A stretch of DNA of 56,856 nt from DATNBU01 sp964476185 (lineage in GTDB: Bacteria > Desulfobacterota > Binatia > UBA1149 > CAITLU01): assembly GCA_964476185.1 (NCBI GenBank), contig CAYYZO010000016.1:1-56856 (forward strand), written 5' to 3'. Within the stretch, counting starts at the first letter, position 1. Each line of letters opens with the position of its first letter. Positions 1 to 8,646 of the stretch are shown in pieces. The translations under genes were made by a program, and so were the position numbers. Under the pieces are notes generated by a model, which was given only the letters and a program-made list of their open reading frames with translations, ran no database searches and was not told where the DNA came from.

Positions 1-436
1 TCGTCGGCAGGTGCTCGTCGCGGTCGCCCTGGTGGTTCTTGCCGAACTGGCCGGTCGAGTAGCCGAGCGACTTCAGCACGGTGGCCATCGTCACGTCGGT
101 CTTCTGCCAGCCCTGCGTCGCACCGGGCAACCCGACCTTCGTCATCCCGGACCGCACGGGAACGGTACCGCCGATGAACGCGGCGCGCCCCGCGGTGCAG
201 CTTTGCTGGGCGTAGTAGTCGGTGAACGCGACTCCTTCGGACGCGATGCGATCGATGCTCGGGGTGCGGTACCCCATCATGCCGCGATTGTTGTGGCTGA
301 CGTTCCACGTTCCGATGTCGTCCCCCCACAGCACGAGGATATTCGGCTTGTCGGCGGCGTGGGCCGTTCCGATCGAGCAGGCCACGAGGATCGCCGCGGC
401 GAGCAGCACGGGCCGGAAGGTGCGGGATGGATGCAT
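1..436 (-). CDS. Formylglycine-dependent sulfatase, N-terminal part
   Basis: Only the first 145 codons are in the window; the gene runs off the left edge. A signal peptide ending near AHA-AD is followed by the metal-binding start of alkaline-phosphatase-fold sulfatases (NILVLWGDDIG, residues about 33-43) and by CTAGR near residue 82. This fits the C-x-(P/A)-x-R site whose Cys is oxidised to formylglycine. Family members hydrolyse sulfate esters, here probably in the periplasm; the substrate cannot be told. The ATG at 436 is preceded by GGAGGA at 4 nt. It diverges from a LysR-type regulator 168 bp away, which suggests regulation by it. Confidence 0.88.
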   Translation of the reverse strand, partial: MHPSRTFRPVLLAAAILVACSIGTAHAADKPNILVLWGDDIGTWNVSHNNRGMMGYRTPSIDRIASEGVAFTDYYAQQSCTAGRAAFIGGTVPVRSGMTKVGLPGATQGWQKTDVTMATVLKSLGYSTGQFGKNHQGDRDEHLPT

Positions 437-604
437 GGGGTCCTCCGTGTTCGCGTCGAGTCGCGGAGGGAGTTCCGCGCCGGGTCTTCGGCTCGAAGCG
501 TTACCAACCCGCCAGCGGAAGATCAAAATCGAATCATACATGCTGCATTCTTCCATGAGTTTTCATTATCGATATGATGTCCCTCGCGATCCGCGGCGGC
601 GTCC
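437..604. promoter_or_regulatory. Divergent sulfatase/LysR intergenic region
   Basis: This 168-bp spacer is clearly AT-richer than its surroundings between about 520 and 580. It holds a good -10 hexamer TATGAT (573-578) for the LysR gene, an 8-bp palindrome TATCGATA just upstream, and the dyad ATGCTGCAT near 540. LysR proteins usually bind such divergent spacers; the exact operator is inference. Confidence 0.45.
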
Positions 605-1362
605 ATGAAGAGACTCTCCTCTCTCGAACCTCGTTCCCTTCGGTACTTCGTCGCGATCGTCGAGGCGGGCAGCCTCGCTCTGGCCGCTCGTCGCCTCGGC
701 GTGACCCAGCCGGCCCTGAGCCGCAGCCTGCGAGCGCTCGAAGAGGAATGCGGCCTTCGCCTGCTCGATCGCGGCAAGACCGGAGCCGTCGCCACCGCGG
801 CAGGACGCCTGTTGGTGGAGCGCGGGCGTCCCCTCCTGGCCGGGCTTGGCGCACTGGCACGGGAACTCGACCTGCTGGCCGGCGCCGAAAGCGGCGATGT
901 CCAGATCGGCACGGGCACGTACCCGGCCGATATCTCGATCGGCCGGGCCGCCGCCCGGCTGCTCGTGCGAAAGCCCGGCATCCACCTTCGCATCTCGGTC
1001 CGGGCGTGGCCGAACCTGATCGAGAGCGTGCTCTCGGAGGAACTCGACGTCGCGATTTGCGAAACCGGGCAAGCCGCCCGGGACTCGCGGCTCGTCGTCG
1101 AACCGTTGCCGCCGCATCCCGGCGTGCTGTTCTGCCGCCGCGGGCATCCGCTCGCCGGCCGCCGCCGCGTGTCCCTCGAGGACGTGCGAAAGTTCCCGAT
1201 CGCCGCGGTCCGCCTGCCGGGTCGTCTTGCGCCACTGCTCGGGAGCGCCGCCGACGACGACGTGCTCGATCCCGCGGTCAACGTCGACACGTTCCAACTC
1301 GCCCGGGCGGTCACGCTCGACAGCGACGCGATCGGACTCGCGACCGCCGCGCAGATCGCAGG
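605..1362 (+). CDS. LysR-type transcriptional regulator (cut by gap)
   Basis: About 252 residues are visible before the sequence enters a 100-N gap, so the C-terminus is unknown. The N-terminal helix-turn-helix (residues about 8-67) is typical: LRYFVAIVEAGSLALAARRL followed by GVTQPALSRSLRALEE. The start of the periplasmic-binding-protein-like effector domain follows from about residue 95 (GDVQIGTGTYP). LysR proteins are DNA-binding tetramers that respond to small ligands and often control a divergent neighbour, here the sulfatase. The ATG at 605 lies about 20 nt past the predicted transcription start. Reading through the N run into the next gene is an artefact, because 100 is not a multiple of 3. 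Confidence 0.9.
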
Positions 1363-1462
1363 NNNNNNNNNNNNNNNNNNNNNNNNNNNNNNNNNNNNNN
1401 NNNNNNNNNNNNNNNNNNNNNNNNNNNNNNNNNNNNNNNNNNNNNNNNNNNNNNNNNNNNNN
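1363..1462. other. Scaffold gap of 100 N
   Basis: Exactly 100 unknown bases, the usual placeholder for a gap of unknown size. It removes the end of the LysR gene. The 123 bp after it (1463-1585) show no recognisable gene of their own and no clear ribosome-binding site. Confidence 0.98.
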
Positions 1463-1585
1463 GGCACGGCCGACGACGGCCCTTGCTTCAAGGCGTCCCT
1501 GCCGATGAATTGCGGCGGCCAGCAGGAGGATCCCGATCGCGCACCGCCGCCGGTCCGCGAACCCGGGATCACCTCGACCGCCCTC

Positions 1586-3217
1586 ATGAACGACGCGACG
1601 ACGCCAGCAACCAGACCGGCCTTCCCCGAGCTCGTGCGCTCCGGCTGCGAGGCCTACGTGCTCCAGGGCATCGGCCTTCCGCTGGCCGCGTACGTCTTCC
1701 ACGGCGTCAAGCTCGCGCTGTTCGCCGCGGGCTGGATGTTCTTCTGCAGCTTCTCGCCGGACGCCGGCCCGCCGTCGCAGATCGGGTCCTGGTGGAGCGA
1801 AGGCGTCGCGTTCCAGAAGGCGTTTCTGTGGGGCTGCCTCGTCGAGGTGCTCGGCTTCGGCTGCATGAGCGGGCCGCTCGGGTTCCGGGTCATGCCGCCG
1901 TTCACCGCCTTCCTGCACTTCCTGAGGCCCGGCACGATCAAGCTCGCGCCGTTCCCGAACCTGCCGATCTTCGGCGGCTTCACGCGCACGTGGCTCGACG
2001 TCTCGCTGTATGCCGCGTTCGTCGCCTCGCTCCTGCGCGCGCTCGTCTCCCCGGTCGTCGACGCGTCGGTCCTCGTGCCGCTGCTCGTGCTCCTGCCGCT
2101 CTGCGCGCTCGGCGACAAGACGGTGCTGCTGGCCGCGCGCTTCGAGCACCACTTCTCGATGATCGTCTGTTTCGCGCTGGCCGGGAACTGGATCGCCGCC
2201 GCCAAGGTCGTGCAGCTGGCGGTCTGGTTCTGGGCCGGGGTCTCCAAGCTGACCGTCGCGTTCGGCTACGTGGTGCCGATCATGACGGTCAACAACCCGT
2301 TCCTGCGCAGCCCGTCGTTGCGGCGCCGGATGTTCGTCGACTACCCGCGCGACCTCACCCCGTCGACGCTCGGCAAGTTGATGGCGCACGCCGGCACGTT
2401 CCTCGAGTTCGCGGCGCCGCTCACGCTGCTGTTCGTGACCGGGCCCGGCCCGTTGCAGGCGGTCGGCATCTTCTTCGTGCTGATGCTGCACGGCTTCATC
2501 CTCAGCAACGTTCCCGCGGGCGCGGTGTTCGAGTGGAACGTGCTCAGCATCTACTCGGCGCTGTTCCTGTTCGTCGGGCACCCCGAGGTGCGCATCGCGG
2601 AGATAGGCTCGCCGATGCTCGCGGCCTACCTCGCGACCATCCTCCTGGCCGTGCCGCTGTACGGCAACTTCGTGCCGTCCCGCGTCTCGTTCCTGCTCGC
2701 GATGCGCTACTACGCCGGCAACTGGGCCTGGAGCGCCTGGATGTTCCGCGGCGACAGCCAGAAGAAGCTCGCGTGCCTGCGCCGAGCGGCCCCGCTGTTG
2801 AAGGAACAGCTCGAGCGTTACTCGCCCGACGACGCGGCGGGCATGGATTCGCGCGGCACCGCGTTCCGCTCGCTGCACCTGCAGGGGCGCGCGCTCGGGC
2901 TCCTGCTGCCGCGCGTGCTCGGCGGAGAACCGTTCGAGGACTACCGTTACTACGACGGGGAGATCATCGCCGCATCGGTGCTCGGCTGGAACTTCGGCGA
3001 AGGACACCTGTGCGGCGGCGAACTCCTCGCGGCGGTGCAGTCGGCCTGCGGGTTCGAGGAGGGCGAGCTGCGCGTGCTCACCGTCGAGTCGCAGCCGCTG
3101 TTCGGCTCGTCGCTCGAGTGGCACATCCACGACGCCGCGCTCGGGCACCTCGAAGCGGGCCACGCGTCGCTGGAGGAGTTGAAGCGTCGCGCGCCGTGGG
3201 ACTACGGCGCGCCGTAG
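1586..3217 (+). CDS. DUF3556-family multipass membrane protein
   Basis: A 543-residue protein with about ten hydrophobic segments in its first 370 residues and a soluble C-terminal third. The spacing of SGPLGFRVMPP, RPGTIKLAPFP, DKTVLLAARFEHH, GVSKLTVAF and NNPFLRSPSL matches the family Pfam calls DUF3556, known in actinobacteria and some proteobacteria; usual length is about 575-590, so this copy is a little short. No function is established for the family. The ATG at 1586 is chosen because it is the first Met after the gap and gives a sensible cytoplasmic N-terminus; no strong ribosome-binding site is visible. Confidence 0.75.
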   Translation: MNDATTPATRPAFPELVRSGCEAYVLQGIGLPLAAYVFHGVKLALFAAGWMFFCSFSPDAGPPSQIGSWWSEGVAFQKAFLWGCLVEVLGFGCMSGPLGFRVMPPFTAFLHFLRPGTIKLAPFPNLPIFGGFTRTWLDVSLYAAFVASLLRALVSPVVDASVLVPLLVLLPLCALGDKTVLLAARFEHHFSMIVCFALAGNWIAAAKVVQLAVWFWAGVSKLTVAFGYVVPIMTVNNPFLRSPSLRRRMFVDYPRDLTPSTLGKLMAHAGTFLEFAAPLTLLFVTGPGPLQAVGIFFVLMLHGFILSNVPAGAVFEWNVLSIYSALFLFVGHPEVRIAEIGSPMLAAYLATILLAVPLYGNFVPSRVSFLLAMRYYAGNWAWSAWMFRGDSQKKLACLRRAAPLLKEQLERYSPDDAAGMDSRGTAFRSLHLQGRALGLLLPRVLGGEPFEDYRYYDGEIIAASVLGWNFGEGHLCGGELLAAVQSACGFEEGELRVLTVESQPLFGSSLEWHIHDAALGHLEAGHASLEELKRRAPWDYGAP

Positions 3218-3391
3218 TCGACTACCGCGCCGACTCGGGTCGGACCCCGCCCGGCCCACCGCGCGCCGTCGCGGTCCGCGGCCGGCAAGCGTCGAGACGG
3301 ACCCGCGGTCGAGCCCGTTGCGGCTGGCTTGACATCGCCGGGAACCGGGGCGACTTCGAAGCGCCGGGAGCCTGCCCGCCAGGACGACGAC

Positions 3392-4264
3392 ATGCCGAAC
3401 CCGACGATGACGCACGCCCCTGACCGCCTTCCGCGAATGCGACGGTCCCTCGCCGCGTCGGCGGCCAGCGCGGTGCTCGCGCTCTCGCCGCTGCCCGCCT
3501 TCGCGCTGGCGGACGCGCCGTCGCCAGGATCGGCAAGCGTCGAGAAGGTCGAGACGACTTTCGAGAGCGTCGATGCGACCGTCTCGGCGCAATGGGAGTT
3601 CCCCGCACGCACGCCCGCGCCGCTCGTCGTGCTGCTGCCCGCCTCCGAGGCCGTCGACCGCGACGGCCTGCCGCCGGGTTACGGCGAGGACCCCTCCACC
3701 GGCATCTACGCGCAACTGACCGCAAGGCTGCTCGCCGCGGGGTTCGCCGTGTTCCGCTTCGACTCGCCGGGCACGGGCCGCAGCAGCCCCGGGCAGTACT
3801 CGACGGTCCGCTCGACCGCGCTCGAGGGCTACACGCGCGCCGTCGATCACCCGAAGGTCGACCGCGGCCACGTCTTCCTGCTCGGGCACAGCGCGAGCAC
3901 CGACACGATCGCCGGCATCTACCCGCGCTTCGCCGGCGTGTGTCCGCCGGCGGGTGCAGTCCTGCTCGCGAACATCGTCGGCGAGACCGACATCGTGCGC
4001 ATCGAGGCGCCGACGCTGATCCTCGTCAGCGACAAGACGCCCGACGACATCTTCCAGCACGGCCAGTTCCCCGCGGACGCCCGCAAGCGAAGCCAGGAGA
4101 AGAAGCTCGAGACGAGGCTCGTGACGCTCGCCGGCGCGGAGGAAACCCTCCTGACGCCGACGGACAAGGACGGCGGCGGCAAGAACTACTCGATCGACCC
4201 TCGCGCCGTCGACGCCGCCATCGAGTGGATGAGGGGCCTGCTCGGGCTTCCGGTCAAGAGCTGA
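3392..4264 (+). CDS. Exported alpha/beta hydrolase
   Basis: A 290-residue protein with a twin-basic/hydrophobic signal peptide ending near AFA-LAD. The fold is shown by the oxyanion strand LVVLLPAS, by FRFDSPGTGRSS (residues about 128-139) and by the nucleophile elbow GHSAS near residue 172. A final Gly in the elbow (GxSxG) is more usual, so the last position is atypical. The ATG at 3392 has AGGA 7 nt upstream; a more upstream in-frame TTG at 3329 sits inside a TTGACA -35-like box and is unlikely. It is 35 bp ahead of the RND efflux genes and probably co-transcribed. The substrate is unknown. Confidence 0.72.
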   Translation: MPNPTMTHAPDRLPRMRRSLAASAASAVLALSPLPAFALADAPSPGSASVEKVETTFESVDATVSAQWEFPARTPAPLVVLLPASEAVDRDGLPPGYGEDPSTGIYAQLTARLLAAGFAVFRFDSPGTGRSSPGQYSTVRSTALEGYTRAVDHPKVDRGHVFLLGHSASTDTIAGIYPRFAGVCPPAGAVLLANIVGETDIVRIEAPTLILVSDKTPDDIFQHGQFPADARKRSQEKKLETRLVTLAGAEETLLTPTDKDGGGKNYSIDPRAVDAAIEWMRGLLGLPVKS

Positions 4265-4299
4265 ACACGCGCGACTGCGCGACGTCGAACCGCCATCCG

Positions 4300-5439
4300 A
4301 TGCAACGAACGCTTTTCCCGGGGCCGCTGACAGCCCGCTTCGCCGGTGTGCTGCTCACGGGGCTCGCCCTCGCGACCGGCTGCGGTCGCTCCCCCGAAGC
4401 GCCGCCCGCCCCGGCGGACCGGCCCATCCTCGTCGAGACCGCCGTCGCGGGCGTGCGCGACATCGAAGTGACGCTCGACGCGGTCGGCACCGCGTACGCG
4501 AGCGGCCAGGTCGACATCCGGCCGCAGGTGAGCGGCACGCTGCTCACCGCGCCCTTCGTCGAGGGCGACCGCGTCGAGGCAGGACAGGTGCTCGCCGAAC
4601 TCGACGCGAGCAAGCCGAAGGCCTCGCTCGCGCTCGCCGAGGCGAAGCTCGACAGCGCCCGTGCCCGGCTCGCGGTGGCGACCGAGCGCCTCGGCCGCTA
4701 CCGCAGCCTGGCGGCGGAGGACCTCGTCTCGCGCGAGGAGTACGCCACCCTCGAGAGCGAGCAGAAGGCCGCTGCGGCGGCCGTGCGCGAGCACGAGGCC
4801 GAGGTGCGACTGGCCGCGCGCAACCTCGAGGACTACACGCTTCGCGCCCCGATCTCGGGACGAATCGGCATCCGCTACGTCGACACGGGCAACTTCATCG
4901 AATCCGGCACCGTGCTCGCGACGCTCGTCGAGGCCGATCCGCTCGAAGTGCTGTTCACGGTCCCGAGCTCGCAGATGCAGGGCCTCGAGGTCGGCATGGC
5001 CGCCGAGATCCGCGCCACCGACGCCGCGCGCACGCCGCTCGCCAGCGGCCGGGTGCGCGTGATCGACCCGCGCGTGAACGTCGAGACCCGCATGGTCAAC
5101 GTGAAGGCGCTCGTGCCGAACCCCGACGGCAAGGTGAAGCCCGGCCAGTTCGTCGGCGTGACGCTGGTTCGCGAGCGTCGACCGGACGCCGTCGTCGTCC
5201 CGGAAGACGCCGTCCTTCCGCACTCGGGCAAGACCTGCGTGTTCGTGGTCGAGAGCGGCATCGCGCGTCGCCGGGAAGTCACGCTCGGCCAACGCCTCCC
5301 CGGCCACGTCGAGATCCCGACCGGGCTCGCGGCGGGGGAGACGATCGTCACGCGCGGACAGCACCGGCTGGCCGACGGCGCCAAGGTCGAACGCACCGGG
5401 CCGGACGAGTCCCCGCCGGCTCCGCCGGCGAAGGGCTGA
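4300..5439 (+). CDS. RND efflux periplasmic adaptor (membrane fusion lipoprotein)
   Basis: A 379-residue protein starting with a lipoprotein-type signal (LALATGC, Cys at about 28), then a lipoyl/barrel-sandwich half (GTLLTAPFVEGDRVEAGQVL, about 78-97), an alpha-hairpin coiled coil (about 105-165), the second lipoyl half (LRAPISGRIGIRYVDTGNF) and a beta-barrel domain. This is the layout of AcrA/MexA adaptors, which link an inner-membrane RND pump to a TolC-type outer channel. The permease gene starts 3 nt after its stop. No outer-membrane channel gene is present nearby, so a TolC encoded elsewhere is probably used. Confidence 0.92.
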   Translation: MQRTLFPGPLTARFAGVLLTGLALATGCGRSPEAPPAPADRPILVETAVAGVRDIEVTLDAVGTAYASGQVDIRPQVSGTLLTAPFVEGDRVEAGQVLAELDASKPKASLALAEAKLDSARARLAVATERLGRYRSLAAEDLVSREEYATLESEQKAAAAAVREHEAEVRLAARNLEDYTLRAPISGRIGIRYVDTGNFIESGTVLATLVEADPLEVLFTVPSSQMQGLEVGMAAEIRATDAARTPLASGRVRVIDPRVNVETRMVNVKALVPNPDGKVKPGQFVGVTLVRERRPDAVVVPEDAVLPHSGKTCVFVVESGIARRREVTLGQRLPGHVEIPTGLAAGETIVTRGQHRLADGAKVERTGPDESPPAPPAKG

Positions 5440-5442
5440 GCC

Positions 5443-8400
5443 GTGATCCTGCCGCGCGTCTCGATCGAGCGGCCGGTCCTCGCGACCGTGATGTCGCTCG
5501 CGCTCATCGTGCTCGGAGTGACGGGCTGGGCGCGGCTTCCGGTGCGCGAGCTTCCGAACGTCGACTTCCCGATCGTCTCGATCACGACGGTGCTGCCCGG
5601 CGCGAGCCCGGAAGTCGTCGAGACCGAGATCACCGAAGTCCTCGAGGAGGAACTGAACGGCATCGAGGGCATCGACTTCATGAAGTCGAGTTCCTCGGAG
5701 CAGGTCAGCAGCATCACGATCCAGTTCGACCTCGCGCGCGACATCGACGACGCCGCCCAGGACGTTCGCGACCGCGTCAGCCGCGTCCGCTCGAAGCTGC
5801 CCGACAACACCGAGGAGCCCCGCGTCCAGAAGATCGACGCCGACGCGCAGGCGATCATGTGGCTCGCCCTCTACTCGGACACGCGCTCGGCCCTCGAGTT
5901 GACCGACGTGGCCGACCGCGACATCCGGCCGCGCCTGGAGACCCTGCCGGGCGTCGGGCAGATCATCGTCGGCGGTTCGAACAAGCGCGCCATGCGCATC
6001 GAGCTCGACCGTGAACTGCTGACGGCGGCCGGCATCGCAGTCTCGGACGTTCTGCACGCGCTGCAGAACGAGAACGTCGAGCTGCCGTCCGGGCGCATCG
6101 AAGGCCGCTGGCGCGAGTTCGTGGTCCGCACCGAAGGCGACCTGAAGACCCCGGAGGAATTCGAGGCCCTGGTCGTCGCGTACCGCGAGGGCACGCCCGT
6201 GCGCGTCCGGGACATCGGGAGCGTGCGCTACGGTTACCAGAACGAGCGCACCGCCGCCCGCTTCAACAGCCGGTCGACGACGGGCCTCGGGATCGTCAAG
6301 CAGTCGCGCGCGAACACCCTCGCGGTCGCGAGCGCCGTCAAGGCCGAGGTCGAGCGCATCCGCGAGGGCCTTCCCGAGGGGTTCCGGATCGACGTCGCCT
6401 TCGACCAGTCGACGTTCATCGAGCAGTCGGTCGCCGAGGTGCAGGAGAGCCTGGTGCTCGCGACGGTCCTCGTCGTGATCATCATCTTCGTGTTCCTGCA
6501 GAGCTTCCGCTCGACGCTGATCCCGAGCGTCGTGATCCCGGTGTCGCTGATCAGCGCGTTCGGGGCGATGTACTTCCTCGACTTCACGATCAACAACCTG
6601 ACGCTGCTGGCCCTGACGCTGGTCGTCGGCGTGGTCGTCGACGACGCGATCATCGTGCTCGAGAACATCTACCGGCACATGGAAGAGGGCGAGGACCGCC
6701 GCACGGCCGCGCTTCGCGGCAGCGAGGAGATCGCGTTCGCGGTGGTCGCCGCGACCCTCACCCTGGTCGTCGTCTTCGTGCCGGTCGCGTTCCTGTCCGG
6801 CGTGGTCGGCCGCCTGTTCTACGAGTTCGGGATCACCGTGACGGTCGCCGTCGCCGCCTCCGGTTTCGTCGCGCTGACCCTCACGCCGATGCTGTGCTCG
6901 CGGGTGCTGAGCCTCGGCACGACCGCGGGCAAGCAGAACGCCCTCGGCGGCCTCGCGCGCGCGTTCGATCGCGGCGTCGGCGCGACGTCGGCGGCCTATG
7001 AACGCACGCTGCGCATCGCGCTGCGCCACCGCCCGACCGCCATCGCCGTGCTGCTGGCCACGACGGCCGCCAGCGGCCTCCTGTTCTGGTCCCTCGGCAA
7101 GGAGTTCGTGCCCGAGGACGACCGCGGCTACTTCCTCGCGAGCCTCAAGTCCCCCGAGGGGGCGACGCTGGCCTACCAGGACTCCGTGCAGCGCGAGGTC
7201 GAGGACCTGCTGAGCGCGACGCCGGAGATCCGCTCCTTCTTCTCCGTGGTCGCGTTCGGCGCGACCGGGCCCGGCGGCGTCAACCAGGGCATCATGTTCG
7301 TGCGCATGCAGGAGGACCGCTCGCGCAGCACGATGGACGTGATCACGGAGCTGCGCCGCAAGGCCGCCCGCATCGTCGGCACCGACGTGTTCTTCTTCAT
7401 GGCCAACCCGCTGCGGCAGGGCAATCGCGGGACGCCGCTGCAGTTCGCGATCCAGAGCCCGGATTTCGAGGAACTCGTCGCGGCCGCCCAGGCGCTCGAG
7501 GACGACGTGCGCCAGATGGCGGGACTTCGCGACGTCGAGATCGACCTCGAGGTCGACAAGCCCCAGCTCGACGTCCGCATCGACCGCGAGAAGGCGGCTT
7601 CGCTCGGCATCTCCGTGACCGACGTCGCGAACACCCTCCGGGTCCTGCTCGGCGGCGACGACGTGACGCGCTTCCGGCGCGGCAACGAACTGTACGACGT
7701 CTTCGTGCAGCTCGGGGCGCGCGACCGGTTCACGACGACCGCCCCCGCCAGCATCTACGTGCGCACCGGCGACGGCACGCTGGTCCCGCTCTCCAACGTC
7801 ATCCGCGTGCGCGAAAGCGTCGGGCCGAGTTCCGTCAACCACTACGACCGCAAGCGCTCGGTGATCCTCAGCGCGAACCTCGAGGGGATCGACCTCGGCA
7901 CCGCGATCGGTCGCGTCGGCGACCTCGCGAGGTCGAAGCTCCCGGCCGGCTTCACGACGTCCCTGGCCGGGGAATCGCGCGAGTTCGTGCGCGGGTCGCA
8001 GGGCCTCAGCCTGACGTTCCTGCTCGCGCTCGCCGCCGTGTTCCTGGTGCTCGCGGCCCAGTTCGAGAGCTTCGTCCACCCGTTCACGATCATGCTCGCC
8101 CTGCCGCTCGCGACGTTCGGCGCGCTCGCCGGCCTGGCGCTGTTCGGCATGACGCTGAACGTGTACAGCTTCATCGGCCTCATCATGCTGATGGGGCTGG
8201 TCACCAAGAACTCGATCCTGCTCGTGGACCACGCCAACGGGCTGCGCGACGGCGGCCTGTCGCCGACCGACGCCGTCGCCGAAGCGGGTCGCGTGCGGCT
8301 GCGCCCGATCCTGATGACGGCCGCTTCTACGATCGTCGGCATCGTTCCCGTGGCGCTCGGCCTCGGCGCCGGCTCGGAAAGCAGGCGCCCGCTCGGCGTC

Positions 8401-8532
8401 GCGGTGCTCGTCGGCATGAGCACGTCGACGCTGCTGACGCTCTACGTGGTGCCGGTGTTCTACACGATCGTCGAATCGGCCAGGGCCTGGATCTCGAGGC
8501 GCCGCACCGCGGGCGAGGTCGAGACCGCCTGA
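5443..8532 (+). CDS. RND multidrug-type efflux permease (AcrB/MexB-like)
   Basis: A 1029-residue inner-membrane proton/substrate antiporter of full family length. After the first transmembrane helix comes the porter domain (VRELPNVDFPIVSI; PGASPEVVE). TM4 carries the proton-relay aspartate pair in GVVVDDAIIVLENI (about residues 395-410) and TM10 the lysine in LVTKNSILLVDHANG (about 920-935). Internal duplication into two 6-7-helix halves is evident. The start is GTG at 5443, 3 nt after the adaptor stop. LPGVGQIIVGG is typical of the HAE1 class. The substrate cannot be predicted. Confidence 0.95.
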   Translation: MILPRVSIERPVLATVMSLALIVLGVTGWARLPVRELPNVDFPIVSITTVLPGASPEVVETEITEVLEEELNGIEGIDFMKSSSSEQVSSITIQFDLARDIDDAAQDVRDRVSRVRSKLPDNTEEPRVQKIDADAQAIMWLALYSDTRSALELTDVADRDIRPRLETLPGVGQIIVGGSNKRAMRIELDRELLTAAGIAVSDVLHALQNENVELPSGRIEGRWREFVVRTEGDLKTPEEFEALVVAYREGTPVRVRDIGSVRYGYQNERTAARFNSRSTTGLGIVKQSRANTLAVASAVKAEVERIREGLPEGFRIDVAFDQSTFIEQSVAEVQESLVLATVLVVIIIFVFLQSFRSTLIPSVVIPVSLISAFGAMYFLDFTINNLTLLALTLVVGVVVDDAIIVLENIYRHMEEGEDRRTAALRGSEEIAFAVVAATLTLVVVFVPVAFLSGVVGRLFYEFGITVTVAVAASGFVALTLTPMLCSRVLSLGTTAGKQNALGGLARAFDRGVGATSAAYERTLRIALRHRPTAIAVLLATTAASGLLFWSLGKEFVPEDDRGYFLASLKSPEGATLAYQDSVQREVEDLLSATPEIRSFFSVVAFGATGPGGVNQGIMFVRMQEDRSRSTMDVITELRRKAARIVGTDVFFFMANPLRQGNRGTPLQFAIQSPDFEELVAAAQALEDDVRQMAGLRDVEIDLEVDKPQLDVRIDREKAASLGISVTDVANTLRVLLGGDDVTRFRRGNELYDVFVQLGARDRFTTTAPASIYVRTGDGTLVPLSNVIRVRESVGPSSVNHYDRKRSVILSANLEGIDLGTAIGRVGDLARSKLPAGFTTSLAGESREFVRGSQGLSLTFLLALAAVFLVLAAQFESFVHPFTIMLALPLATFGALAGLALFGMTLNVYSFIGLIMLMGLVTKNSILLVDHANGLRDGGLSPTDAVAEAGRVRLRPILMTAASTIVGIVPVALGLGAGSESRRPLGVAVLVGMSTSTLLTLYVVPVFYTIVESARAWISRRRTAGEVETA

Positions 8533-8611
8533 CGCCCGCGCGCGAACGAACCGCGGCGTTTCCCGCTCGCGCGGCGGGACGAATCTCGCGCCTCGCGCGG
8601 CTCCAGCCGTC

Positions 8612-8641
8612 TTGACAACTTCACGGACCGACGGCGATAGT
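8612..8641 (+). promoter_or_regulatory. Sigma-70-type promoter of the esterase gene
   Basis: TTGACA (8612-8617), an 18-bp spacer, then GATAGT (8636-8641). The GTG start lies only 5 nt beyond the -10 hexamer, so the predicted transcript begins at or next to the start codon (leaderless). Confidence 0.6.
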
Positions 8642-8646
8642 CGCCC

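Noticed and set aside
605..3217. A single 870-residue LysR-membrane protein fusion
   Set aside because: The continuity depends on 100 placeholder N; the real gap length is unknown and 100 is not a multiple of 3.
566..8232. Very long open frames on the minus strand opposite the DUF3556, hydrolase and RND genes
   Set aside because: They are antisense to clear protein families, are rich in Arg/Gly/Ala/Asp/Glu repeats and result from the high GC content.
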